Source: Allosphingosinicella sp042666435
GTDB lineage: Bacteria; Pseudomonadota; Alphaproteobacteria; Sphingomonadales; Sphingomonadaceae
DNA length: 64,000 bases
Direction of reading: 5' to 3'
NCBI RefSeq assembly: GCF_042666435.1
Contig: NZ_JBHTDC010000001.1
Location: 744,001-808,000 of the forward strand
Notes under the pieces: generated by a model
What the model saw: only the letters and a program-made list of their open reading frames with translations
Told to the model about the DNA's origin: nothing
Databases searched by the model: none
Made by a program: the position numbers and the translations under genes
In this document: positions 44,532 through 52,515 of the stretch, piece by piece
How the letters are laid out: every line of letters starts with the position of its first letter
Numbering within the stretch: position 1 is the stretch's first letter

Positions 44532-44559
44532 ATATAGGGGCGCTTCGGATTGCTACAAG
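44532..44559 (-). promoter_or_regulatory. Sigma32 (RpoH)-type heat-shock promoter of dnaK
   Basis: On the minus strand CTTG (44559-44556), 15 bases, then CCCCTATAT (44540-44532). This matches the RpoH consensus CTTG...CCCCATnT/CYTATNT. It lies ~70 bases upstream of the dnaK start. No CIRCE repeat was seen here, so HrcA is unlikely to act at this promoter. Confidence 0.75.
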
Positions 44560-44585
44560 AAGTCGGGCCGCGCTATGGGCGGGAC

Positions 44586-45053
44586 ATGCGTTTCCCCACC
44601 CTCCCCGCTTTGGCCGCCTTGCTGTTCCTCTCCGCCTGCGACCCGCGTTCTTCGCCCCCTCCGCCGGCCGAACCCAAGGTCAGCGTTACCGACGCCTGGG
44701 TCCGCCTCCCGGCCGTCCGCGGCCGCCCGGGCTCGGGCTATTTCACCGCCACTTCGACGACGGTTCCCGAAGCCATTACCGGCGTCACCAGCCCCGCCCC
44801 GGGCCGGGTCGAGATGCACGAGAGCATGGCGATGGCGAGCGGCATGACCTCGATGCGCGCCATGGAATCCGCCCCCTTCACGACCGGCGAGCCGCTCCGC
44901 TTCGCGCCCGGCGGCAAGCATCTGATGCTGTTCAGCCTCGATCCGACGGTGAATCCCGGCGATACCCTCGTCCTCGCCTTCCGCTTCGCCGAAGCCCCGC
45001 CGCTGACGGTGCGGGCGAAGGTGATCGCGGCGGGCGACCCGGCGCCGGAGTGA
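44586..45053 (+). CDS. Periplasmic copper chaperone PCu(A)C, lipoprotein form
   Basis: 155 aa from ATG 44586. Signal ends in lipobox FLSAC (Cys 18). The copper site is made of M77-H78 in VEMHESMAMA, a Met in GMTSM and H112/M114 in GGKHLML, the classic H(M)...M...HxM pattern. Delivers Cu(I) toward cytochrome oxidase assembly in the periplasm. Divergent from dnaK; the shared gap holds the heat-shock promoter. Confidence 0.9.
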   Translation: MRFPTLPALAALLFLSACDPRSSPPPPAEPKVSVTDAWVRLPAVRGRPGSGYFTATSTTVPEAITGVTSPAPGRVEMHESMAMASGMTSMRAMESAPFTTGEPLRFAPGGKHLMLFSLDPTVNPGDTLVLAFRFAEAPPLTVRAKVIAAGDPAPE

Positions 45054-45066
45054 GAAATCCAAGCCT

Positions 45067-45184
45067 CGTTCGTCCCGAGCCCTTCGGCTGCCGTCTGCGG
45101 CGGCCGCTCAGGATGAACCAAGGTCCAGGGGCGTATGTGATGAGTCCGTGCCAGCGCCCCTCGATTGCGCTCGGGACGAACGGG
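45067..45184. repeat. Inverted repeat of the TTCGTCCCGAGC type
   Basis: CGTTCGTCCCGAGC (45067-45080) recurs inverted as GCTCGGGACGAACGG (45169-45183), and AGGGGCG/CGCCCCT pairs lie inside. This resembles a second class of dispersed intergenic repeat. It lies between the copper chaperone gene and the next gene, possibly forming their separator. Confidence 0.55.
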
Positions 45185-45192
45185 AATTCGGC

Positions 45193-45651
45193 ATGACCTC
45201 CCGCCCGCTCACACAAGCGGAACGCAACCTCGCCGCTTCCGTCTTCGGCGGGGCGATCGACTATGACACCGTCCGCATCCGCAATCGCAAATGGTGGCCC
45301 TTACAGCCGAAGCGCGTCGCCATGGCCCCCGACGGCCACATCTGGTTCCATCCGCGAGGCGGCCTCTGGTGCGAGGATTTCGCCGACCGCCCGCTGCACG
45401 CCCAGGGCCTCTTCATCCATGAGATGACGCATGTCTGGCAGGCTCAGACCCGCGGTCGCTTCTATCTCCCTCTGATGCGCCACCCCTTCTGCCGCTACAG
45501 CTACGCAATCAAGCCCGGCTGGCCGCTGAAGCGCTACGGCATCGAGCAGCAAGCCGAGATAGTGCGCCACGCCTTCCTGCTGCGCGAAGGCGCGAAGGTG
45601 CCCGGCGCGCCACCGCTGGGATTGTATGACAATCTGCTTTCGTTCGGATAA
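45193..45651 (+). CDS. 'Vgr related' protein with HEMTH metal motif
   Basis: 152 aa from ATG 45193. RKWWPLQPKRVAMAPDGHIW / FHPRGGLWCEDF and FIHEMTHVWQAQTRGRFYLP match a family often labelled vgr-related in sphingomonads. HEMTH (H76-E77-x-x-H80) is a zincin-like HExxH motif, which suggests metallopeptidase ancestry. No signal peptide. The name comes from Vgr-like tails elsewhere; no type VI genes lie near, so a secretion role is unsupported. Confidence 0.8.
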   Translation: MTSRPLTQAERNLAASVFGGAIDYDTVRIRNRKWWPLQPKRVAMAPDGHIWFHPRGGLWCEDFADRPLHAQGLFIHEMTHVWQAQTRGRFYLPLMRHPFCRYSYAIKPGWPLKRYGIEQQAEIVRHAFLLREGAKVPGAPPLGLYDNLLSFG

Positions 45652-45663
45652 ATCCCCGCCGAG

Positions 45664-45891
45664 TCAGATGTCGTGGCGGGGGTGCGGTTTTCGGCCGGGT
45701 CCGCCTTTGGGAAGATCGGTGACGCTGTCGAACAGGCGCCAGCCTTTGTCGTCGCGGAGCAATGGCCGCCTGCACCGAAGGCAACTCGTCCTGAAATTGA
45801 GATTATCGAACCATACGCGGCCCTTGTCCACGCTGTGCCCGAACAATCCGCATAAGCTCGACGCGATCACCGGGCTCCCCCCGGCGCGCAT
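45664..45891 (-). CDS. Small zinc-ribbon-like protein, 75 aa
   Basis: ATG 45891 (or GTG 45870, which has GGGGGGAG close upstream). The core is SLCGLFGHSVDKGRVWFDNL then FRTSCLRCRRPLLRDDKGWR. Cys, His and a CxxC pair form a C-x4-H...C-x2-C pattern that could hold one zinc. The tail GGPGRKPHPRHDI is basic. I recognise this as a recurring short sphingomonad protein without known function. Convergent with the vgr-related gene, 12 bases apart. Confidence 0.6.
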   Translation of the reverse strand: MRAGGSPVIASSLCGLFGHSVDKGRVWFDNLNFRTSCLRCRRPLLRDDKGWRLFDSVTDLPKGGPGRKPHPRHDI

Positions 45892-46124
45892 AGCGCCACA
45901 CTCCGCCGAAGGACGCAAGTGCCCAGCGCCTTGCATTCCATTTTTGGGACAAGGGAGGCAAAGGCGCGTCGTCGTGCGCCGACCGCGTCTTAAGCCCCGG
46001 GGCTCAATCGCTCGACCTTGGCCCTATCCGGCGCTTTGCTCTTTCGCGGGCGACGCCGATGAGGGCAATCTTTTAACGATCCTCCGCTATGCGATCCGTA
46101 CTAACGCGTGGAGGGGAACGCTTG

Positions 46125-48227
46125 ATGATGCGCGTCGTGAGCTGCCTCGCCACTGAGCACAACATCTGGTTGGTAGCGCTGGCCGCGGGCGTCTGCGTCG
46201 CCGGCATGCTGGTGACGCTCAGGCTGCACCGACGTGCCGTCGGGACATTGGGCGCGCCCCGCTTCGGCTGGCATTTCCTGACGGCGGTTTCCGGAGGCGC
46301 CTCGATCTGGTCGACCCATTTCATAGCCATGCTTGGATACGAGCCGGGCGTCCCCATCGTCTTCGAGCCCGTGCTGACCGCCATGTCGCTCCTGATCGCG
46401 ATGCTGGGCACGGGAATTGGCTTCGTCGTGGCGACCAGCGGGTTGACCCGGGTTGCGCCGGCCGCGGGCGGCGCTCTGGTCGGCCTCTCCATCGCCGCCA
46501 TGCATTATACCGGAATGTTCGCCTACCGCGTCGAAGGGCTCGTTGCCTGGGATTCGGCCTATGTGGTCGCCTCGATCGTGCTTGCCGCCACCCTGGCCGG
46601 GGCCGCTCTTCATACGGCGCGGCAACCCCGCGAGGGCCTTGGGGCGCACTTGCCGACCGCCCTGATGGTGCTCGCCATCGTCAGCCTGCACTTTACCGCG
46701 ATGGCCGCGTTCAGTGTGACGCCGATGAGCGCCAATATGGATTCGAACTCCGCCGCCTATCAGGCGATGGCGCTGTCGATAGCGGTGGTTGGCCTGGTCA
46801 TCGTCGGCTCGGGCATATCCTCGCACCTGATCGACAGCCGGACACGGTCGGATTCGGACGATCGGCTGCGTCACATGGCGCTGCACGATCCGCTGACCGG
46901 CTTGCCCAACCGAACCAGCTACAGCGACTTTATGGCGCGAAAGCTCCGCGAAGCCGCGGCCAGGGGCATGAAGCTGGCGGTGCTCGGCATCGATCTCGAC
47001 GGCTTCAAGGAGATCAACGACGGCTGGGGCCATTCGGCGGGCGACAAGGCCCTCATCTGCCTCGCGGAGCGCCTGCGGTCCATCGCCACCGACGGCGGCT
47101 ATGCGGCTCGGCTGGGCGGCGACGAATTCGCCGCCGTCACGATGTTCGCCGAGGAGGCCGATCTGCACGCCTTCGTCGAGACCGTCGAGCAAGCGACCCA
47201 AATGTCGATCATCCTCGACAACAGCAGCGCCTCCATTCGCGCCAGCATCGGCGTCGCCGTCTTCCCTCGCGACGGCGAGAATTGCGAGGCGCTGACCAAG
47301 AATGCGGACCTCGCAATGTACGGCGCGAAGGCTGATGCTCTCCAGAATACCTGCTATTACGATCCGCAACTGGGAGAGGCCGTGCGATCGCGGCGTGCGC
47401 TGGTCGAGGACCTGTCCGCGGCGATCGCAAACGAGGAGCTCACATTATGCTATCAGGTGCAGACCTCGATAGCGGGCGACGAAATCCGGGGATATGAGGC
47501 GCTGGTGCGCTGGACCCACCCCACCAGGGGACCGATTGGACCGACCGAATTCATTCCGCTGGCCGAATCGCACGGCCTCATACAATCACTGGGCGAATGG
47601 GTTCTGCGCCGCGCTTGCCGGGACGCCGCTTCATGGACGCCGCCGTACAGGGTCGGCGTCAACCTTTCCGCCGTTCAGTTGAGCCAAAGCGACTTCGCCC
47701 GGACCATCCATGAAATTCTGGTGGAAACGGGACTGCCCCCGCACCGCCTCGAGCTTGAACTCACCGAGACTGCGCTGATCAAGGACCAGCTCCGTTCCCT
47801 TCACGTCATTCGCCAGATCAAGGCCCTGGGCGTGCACGTGGCGCTCGACGATTTCGGCACAGGCTATTCCTCCCTGGAAACGCTCAGGACTTTTCCATTC
47901 GACAAGATCAAGCTCGACCGTACCTTCGTCGAGGGCCTCGGCCGGAGCCCGCAATCGCTGGCCATCGTCCGCGCGGTCATGGCGCTCGGCAAGAGCCTCG
48001 ACATTCCGGTTCTGGCCGAGGGGATCGAGACGGTCGAACAGCTCGAATTGTTGAGGTCGGAATCCTGTGACGAAGTTCAGGGCTTCCTGCTCGGCAGGCC
48101 GATCCCGCTTTTCGATCTGGCCGCGCAGGGGGGGCCGAAACCGCTGGAGGCGAGCGGTGCGCCCGCGGCCTCCCGGTGCCGCCGCCGGATCGCCGAGGCG
48201 CCACTCATCCGCGCCGCGAGGGCATGA
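46125..48227 (+). CDS. MHYT-GGDEF-EAL membrane c-di-GMP protein
   Basis: 700 aa from ATG 46125, chosen for GGAGGGG at 46110-46116. Seven predicted helices form an MHYT sensor with its three motifs THFIAM (about residue 64), MHYTGM (about 126) and LHFTAM (about 188), thought to bind copper and sense O2, CO or NO. GGDEF (ARLGGDEFAAV, about 331) and EAL (GYEALVRWTH, about 456; DDFGTGYSSLETL) both look intact. Likely a bifunctional membrane c-di-GMP enzyme. The second such protein in the window; no operon partners. Confidence 0.93.
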   Translation: MMRVVSCLATEHNIWLVALAAGVCVAGMLVTLRLHRRAVGTLGAPRFGWHFLTAVSGGASIWSTHFIAMLGYEPGVPIVFEPVLTAMSLLIAMLGTGIGFVVATSGLTRVAPAAGGALVGLSIAAMHYTGMFAYRVEGLVAWDSAYVVASIVLAATLAGAALHTARQPREGLGAHLPTALMVLAIVSLHFTAMAAFSVTPMSANMDSNSAAYQAMALSIAVVGLVIVGSGISSHLIDSRTRSDSDDRLRHMALHDPLTGLPNRTSYSDFMARKLREAAARGMKLAVLGIDLDGFKEINDGWGHSAGDKALICLAERLRSIATDGGYAARLGGDEFAAVTMFAEEADLHAFVETVEQATQMSIILDNSSASIRASIGVAVFPRDGENCEALTKNADLAMYGAKADALQNTCYYDPQLGEAVRSRRALVEDLSAAIANEELTLCYQVQTSIAGDEIRGYEALVRWTHPTRGPIGPTEFIPLAESHGLIQSLGEWVLRRACRDAASWTPPYRVGVNLSAVQLSQSDFARTIHEILVETGLPPHRLELELTETALIKDQLRSLHVIRQIKALGVHVALDDFGTGYSSLETLRTFPFDKIKLDRTFVEGLGRSPQSLAIVRAVMALGKSLDIPVLAEGIETVEQLELLRSESCDEVQGFLLGRPIPLFDLAAQGGPKPLEASGAPAASRCRRRIAEAPLIRAARA

Positions 48228-48236
48228 CGCGGCCTT

Positions 48237-48767
48237 CTAGCCGCCCTTCTTCGCCACTCCCACCAGGGCCGGCCGCAGCAGCCGGTCCTTGATCATGTAG
48301 CCGGCCTGCATTTCCTGAATGATGGTGCCGGGCTCGGCCTCGTCGCTGGGTATCTCGACCATCGCCTGGTGGCGGTTGGGATCGAGCGGCTGGCCCACGG
48401 CCTCGACCCGGACGATGCCGTTGCGCTGGAAGACGGTGTCCAGCTCGCGGCCGGTCGCCTCGATGCCGGCGATGAGGCCTTTCAACTTGTCGTCCTGGCG
48501 CAGCTCATCGGGGACAGCGGCCAGCGCCCGGTCCAGATTGTCCTTCACGCTTAGCATGTCGCGCGCGAAACCGGTGGTCGCATAGGCCGAGACATTCTGC
48601 TTCTCGGCTTCCAGCCGGCGGCGAACGTTCTGCGTCTCCGCCTGAGCGTAGAGGACGTGCTGGCGGACCTCCTCCAGCTCCTTCTCCAGCTCCGCCAGCC
48701 GGTCGAGCTCCCTCGCCTCGGGCTGGGTCTCGCCGGTGTCTTCGCGCATAATCTGGTCGTCGTTCAT
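48237..48767 (-). CDS. grpE: Nucleotide exchange factor GrpE
   Basis: 176 aa. Long N-terminal coiled coil (residues ~20-85, LDRLAELEKELEEVRQHVLY), then KLKGLIAGIEATGRELDTVF and the beta-wing ending VQAGYMIKDRLLRPALV-like (QAGYMIKDRLLRPALVGVAK). It drives ADP release from DnaK. Its ATG overlaps the hrcA stop, as is common in alphaproteobacteria. dnaK-dnaJ lie 4 kb away. Confidence 0.95.
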   Translation of the reverse strand: MNDDQIMREDTGETQPEARELDRLAELEKELEEVRQHVLYAQAETQNVRRRLEAEKQNVSAYATTGFARDMLSVKDNLDRALAAVPDELRQDDKLKGLIAGIEATGRELDTVFQRNGIVRVEAVGQPLDPNRHQAMVEIPSDEAEPGTIIQEMQAGYMIKDRLLRPALVGVAKKGG

Positions 48768-49807
48768 GCCATCAATCTCGATAGTGCCTGTGCCGTGAAA
48801 TCCACCATGGGCACGACGCGCGCATAGTTCAACCGCGTCGGCCCGATGACGCCCACCACGCCGACCACCTTGCCGTCGCCGCCGCGATAGGGCGCGGCGA
48901 TGACCGAGGAGCCGGAAAGGGCGAACAATTTATTCTCCGAGCCGATGAAGATCTTCATGCCCTTGCCGGCGGTGGCGCTGTCGAGCAGGCGGGCAATCTC
49001 CTCCTTGCCTTCCAGCTCGTCGAGCAGCTGGCGGACCCGCTCCAGATCGGCGGCGGCGTCCCGGTCGAGCAGATTGGCCTGGCCGCGCACGATCAGCACC
49101 GGGCGCTGGGCGCCGTCGCGCGACCAGACCGCCAGGCCGCGCGCGACCAGTTCCTGCGAGACCTGGTCGAGCGCGGCCTCGCCGTCCCTGATCTCGGTGG
49201 CGAGGCGCGCGAGCGCGTCGGGGAGAGTGAGGCCGGAAAGGCGGGCGCTGACATAATTACCCGCCTCGCCGAGGGCGGCGGGAGAGATTCCGGGCGGGAG
49301 ATCGACCACGCGATTCTCGACGCTGCCGTCGCTCCCGACCATCACGGCCAGCGCCTGATCGGGCGACAGCGGGACGAAGCCGAATTGCCGCAGCACCGGC
49401 TCGCGCTTGGGAACCAGCACGATGCCGGCGCAGGCGGAGAGGCCGGACAGCACGGCGGTCGCGGCCGAGATCGCCTCCTCGATCGGTCCGCCGCGCTCCA
49501 GCCGTGCCTCGATCGCCGCCCTTTCCTCGGCGGTCGGCGCCGCCGCCTGCATCATACCGTCGACGAACAGGCGAAGGCCGCCCTCGGTGGGGACGCGGCC
49601 GGCCGACGTATGGGGATGGCTGAGAAGGCCCAGTTCCTCCAGATCCTGCATGACGTTGCGGATCGAGGCGGGCGACAAACTGATGCCGGGCAGCTTCGAG
49701 ATCGTGCGGGAGCCGACCGGCAGCCCGGAATCGAGATAGCCCTCGACCACCATCCGGAACACGTCACGGGCGCGGTCGGTCATTTCGGAGATGGGAGCGG
49801 CGGACAT
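48764..49807 (-). CDS. hrcA: Heat-inducible transcription repressor HrcA
   Basis: 347 aa from ATG 49807; the longer frame upstream is translated palindromic repeat. N-terminal winged helix (MTDRARDVFRMVVEGYLDSG; LPGISLSPASIRNVMQDLEE; GLLSHPHTSAGRVPTEGGLR) and the C-terminal dimer core ending GVVGVIGPTRLNYARVVPMV are intact. It binds CIRCE elements, usually before groESL, which is outside the window. The upstream bases lack an obvious SD, and repeat copy 4 begins 19 bases upstream. Confidence 0.95.
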   Translation of the reverse strand: MSAAPISEMTDRARDVFRMVVEGYLDSGLPVGSRTISKLPGISLSPASIRNVMQDLEELGLLSHPHTSAGRVPTEGGLRLFVDGMMQAAAPTAEERAAIEARLERGGPIEEAISAATAVLSGLSACAGIVLVPKREPVLRQFGFVPLSPDQALAVMVGSDGSVENRVVDLPPGISPAALGEAGNYVSARLSGLTLPDALARLATEIRDGEAALDQVSQELVARGLAVWSRDGAQRPVLIVRGQANLLDRDAAADLERVRQLLDELEGKEEIARLLDSATAGKGMKIFIGSENKLFALSGSSVIAAPYRGGDGKVVGVVGVIGPTRLNYARVVPMVDFTAQALSRLMA

Positions 49808-49825
49808 GAGGAGAATGTAGTCATC

Positions 49826-49910
49826 CGTCATTCCAGCGAAAGCTGGAATCTCACTTCTCTTTCGCTGGCTGGGCCGAAGAAGGGAGATTCCAGCTTTCGC
49901 TGGAATGACG
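49826..49910. repeat. Double-hairpin intergenic repeat, copy 4 (CATTCCAGC variant)
   Basis: CGTCATTCCAGCgaaaGCTGGAATCTC at the left is matched by GATTCCAGCtttcGCTGGAATGACG at the right. Compared with copy 2, CCCGC/GCGGG is replaced by CCAGC/GCTGG on both sides of each stem, a compensatory change. It lies between divergent hrcA and rph. Confidence 0.75.
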
Positions 49911-49956
49911 AAGGAGGGCTCGCTAAGGCCCCGCGCGAACCACCGAAAGGATAGAC

Positions 49957-50673
49957 ATGCGCCCATCCGGACGCGCGCCCGATCAGATGCGGGCGATCAC
50001 CATGGAAGCCGGCTTCGCCCGCCACGCCGAGGGAAGCTGCCTCGTCGGCTTCGGCGACACCCGCGTGCTGTGCACCGCCTCGGTCGAAACCAGCCTTCCG
50101 CCCTGGCTTCGCGGCAAGGGCAAGGGCTGGGTCACCGCCGAATATGGCATGTTGCCGCGCGCGACTCACACAAGGGGGCGGCGCGAGGCGGCGAGCGGCA
50201 AGCAGTCCGGCCGGACGCAGGAAATTCAGCGCCTTATCGGGCGCTCCTTGCGCGCCGTGGTCGATCTCCAGGCCCTGGGCGAGCGCCAGATCACATTGGA
50301 CTGCGACGTCATCCAGGCCGATGGCGGCACCCGCACCGCCGCCATTTCGGGCGCCTGGGTGGCGCTGCGCATCGCCATCGACAAGCTGATCGAAGCCGGG
50401 CAGCTCGCAACCGATCCGATCCAGCGCAAGGTCGCGGCGGTCAGCTGCGGCATCCATAATGGAACGGCGGTGCTCGATCTCGATTATATCGAGGACAGCT
50501 CCGCAGGCTGCGACGGCAATTTCGTGCTGACCAGCGACGGCAATATCGTGGAGGCGCAGGTGACGGCCGAGGGCGAATGCTACGATGAAGAGGGCCTGCT
50601 CCGCCTCCTCCGCCTCGCCCGCATCGGCTGCACCGATATCTTCGCCGCGCAGGACAGGGCGACCGGCCGATGA
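49957..50673 (+). CDS. rph: Ribonuclease PH
   Basis: 238 aa with GAAAGGATAG before the ATG. MRPSGRAPDQMRAITMEAGF, GDTRVLCTASVE, GWVTAEYGMLPRATHTRGRR and the catalytic DCDVIQADGGTRTAAISGAW are the RNase PH signature. Trims tRNA 3' ends by phosphorolysis. Coupled to rdgB by ATGA; the rph-rdgB-hemW order is classic. Confidence 0.97.
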   Translation: MRPSGRAPDQMRAITMEAGFARHAEGSCLVGFGDTRVLCTASVETSLPPWLRGKGKGWVTAEYGMLPRATHTRGRREAASGKQSGRTQEIQRLIGRSLRAVVDLQALGERQITLDCDVIQADGGTRTAAISGAWVALRIAIDKLIEAGQLATDPIQRKVAAVSCGIHNGTAVLDLDYIEDSSAGCDGNFVLTSDGNIVEAQVTAEGECYDEEGLLRLLRLARIGCTDIFAAQDRATGR

Positions 50674-51272
50674 GGCGCCTGCAACCCGGCAAGCTGGTCA
50701 TCGCCAGCCACAATCCGGGCAAGGTCCGCGAGATCGCCGACCTGCTCGGGCCTTATGGCATCGAGCCGGTCTCGGCCGCCGACCTCGATCTCCCCGAGCC
50801 GGACGAGACCGGCAACAGCTTCGTCGACAATGCCGAATTGAAGGCGCGGCTGGCGGCGGACCTGTCCGGCCTCCCTGCCCTCGCCGACGATAGCGGCCTC
50901 AGCGTCGACGCGCTCGACGGGCGCCCCGGCATCTATTCCGCGCGCTGGGCGGGCGAGAGCAAGGATTTCCACCTCGCGATGGAGCGGGTAGAGGAGGAAG
51001 TTCTCGCCAAGGGGCCGGAGGCGGGCCGCAACGCCCATTTCGTCTGCGCGCTCTCGGTCTGCTGGCCCGATGACGGCCAGTGCGAGAGCTTCGAAGGCCG
51101 GGTCGACGGCCTGCTCGTCTGGCCGCCGCGCGGCGAGAACGGTTTCGGCTACGACCCGATGTTCCAGCCGATCGGCCGCGAGATGACCTTCGGCCAGATG
51201 GACCCCGCCGACAAATATGCGATGAGCCACCGCGCCGACGCCTTCCGCAAATTGGTGGCGGCTTTGCTGTGA
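50670..51272 (+). CDS. rdgB: XTP/dITP diphosphatase (RdgB/Ham1)
   Basis: 200 aa. KLVIASHNPGKVREIADLLG is the nucleotide-binding start, ALADDSGLSVDALDGRPGIY carries the metal site, and GENGFGYDPMFQP plus MSHRADAFRKL complete the Ham1 fold. It removes deaminated purine nucleotides. Overlaps rph (ATGA). Confidence 0.96.
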   Translation: MRRLQPGKLVIASHNPGKVREIADLLGPYGIEPVSAADLDLPEPDETGNSFVDNAELKARLAADLSGLPALADDSGLSVDALDGRPGIYSARWAGESKDFHLAMERVEEEVLAKGPEAGRNAHFVCALSVCWPDDGQCESFEGRVDGLLVWPPRGENGFGYDPMFQPIGREMTFGQMDPADKYAMSHRADAFRKLVAALL

Positions 51273-51285
51273 GCGAAATCCGACA

Positions 51286-51372
51286 CGTCATTCCAGCGCA
51301 AGCTGGAATCTTCTTTCCTTGTTGAGCGTCCGGGAAAAGGACAGGGAGATCCCAGCTTTCGCTGGGATGACG
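51286..51372. repeat. Double-hairpin intergenic repeat, copy 5 (overlaps hemW start)
   Basis: CGTCATTCCAGCgcaaGCTGGAATC and GATCCCAGCtttcGCTGGGATGACG are inverted partners. The right unit has CCCAGC/GCTGGG, another compensated stem. Its final GATGACG contains the apparent start ATG of hemW at 51367. Located 14 bases after rdgB. Confidence 0.75.
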
Positions 51373-52515
51373 GTTGGGGCGGAGCCGCTTGCCCTCTACG
51401 TCCACTGGCCGTTCTGCGTCTCCAAATGCCCTTATTGCGACTTCAACAGCCACGTCCGCGCCTCGGTGGACCAGGCGCAATGGCGGGACGCCCTCATCGC
51501 CGATCTCGCCCATGAGGCGCGGGTCGAGCCCGGGCGCAGGCTCGGCTCGATCTTCTTCGGCGGCGGCACGCCCTCGTTGATGCCGCCCGAGACCGTGGCG
51601 GCGCTGATCGAGGCGGCGGAGCGGCATTGGGGCTTCGCTCCCGGTATCGAGATCACGCTCGAGGCCAATCCCTCGTCTGTCGAAGCCGCGCGCTTCGCCG
51701 ACCTCGCCGCCGCCGGCGTCAACCGAGTCTCGCTCGGCCTCCAATCGCTGGCCGAGGAGGCCTTGCATTTCCTCGGCCGCGCGCACGATGTCGCTGAGGG
51801 GCTCGCCGCGCTGGAGACGGCGCAGCGCGCGTTCGGCCGGGTCAGCTGCGACCTCATCTACGCACTGCCCAACCAGTGCGAGGCGGAATGGGAAAGGCAG
51901 CTCGCCCGCGCACTCTCCTTCGGCACGGGCCATCTCTCGCTCTACCAGCTGACGATCGAGCCGGGCACGCGCTTCGCCGCGCTTGCCGCGAAAGGGGAAC
52001 TGCATCCGGCCGATCCCGATTTCGCCGCCGGCCTGTACGAGCTTACGGCGGCGATGACGACGGCGGCCGGCCTTCCCGCCTATGAAATCTCCAACCATGC
52101 CCGCCCCGGCGAGGAGAGCCGCCACAATCTCGCTTACTGGCGCTACGAATATTATCTCGGCGTCGGGCCGGGCGCCCATGGCCGGCGCGGCGGCCACGCC
52201 ACCCAGCGCCATCGCAAGCCGGAAAACTGGCTCTCCGCGCTCGCCCGCAACGGCCATGGCATCGTCGAGGAGACGCCGCTCGATCCCGCCGCCGCCACCG
52301 TCGAGGCGCTGCTCATGGGGCTGAGGCTGCACGAGGGCGTCGACCGGGCCCGCATCGCCGCGCTGGCGGGCCGCCCTTTCGATACGCTCGTCGACGCCCG
52401 GGCGGTGGACCGGCTGACACGGGAGGGCCTGCTGTCGCGCGACGGCCAGCGCCTTCGCGTCACGCAGGCGGGAATGCTCCTCCTCGACGCGATCCTCGCC
52501 GAGATTGTCCTCTAG
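51367..52515 (+). CDS. hemW: HemW-family radical SAM protein
   Basis: 382 aa from ATG 51367, which belongs to the terminal bases of repeat copy 5; codons before it encode the translated repeat (REIPAFAGMT) and are not part of the family. The radical SAM cluster is C17-x3-C21-x2-C24 in VHWPFCVSKCPYCDFNSH. FFGGGTPSLMPPE, TLEANPSSVE and VNRVSLGLQS follow. Despite older naming (CPO-like oxidase), HemW is a heme chaperone. No good SD near the start. End overlaps the convergent LpoA-like gene. Confidence 0.92.
   Translation: MTVGAEPLALYVHWPFCVSKCPYCDFNSHVRASVDQAQWRDALIADLAHEARVEPGRRLGSIFFGGGTPSLMPPETVAALIEAAERHWGFAPGIEITLEANPSSVEAARFADLAAAGVNRVSLGLQSLAEEALHFLGRAHDVAEGLAALETAQRAFGRVSCDLIYALPNQCEAEWERQLARALSFGTGHLSLYQLTIEPGTRFAALAAKGELHPADPDFAAGLYELTAAMTTAAGLPAYEISNHARPGEESRHNLAYWRYEYYLGVGPGAHGRRGGHATQRHRKPENWLSALARNGHGIVEETPLDPAAATVEALLMGLRLHEGVDRARIAALAGRPFDTLVDARAVDRLTREGLLSRDGQRLRVTQAGMLLLDAILAEIVL

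Noticed and set aside
45193..45651. Type VI secretion link for the vgr-related protein
   Set aside because: No other type VI genes are nearby and the protein lacks a VgrG spike domain; only the HEMTH motif is seen.
44462..49960. CIRCE operator (TTAGCACTC-n9-GAGTGCTAA) near dnaK or hrcA
   Set aside because: No matching inverted repeat was seen in the dnaK, hrcA or rph upstream regions.
49808..49966. N-terminal extension of HrcA
   Set aside because: It translates the palindromic repeat (VIPAKAGIS, IPAFAGMT) and is not part of HrcA.
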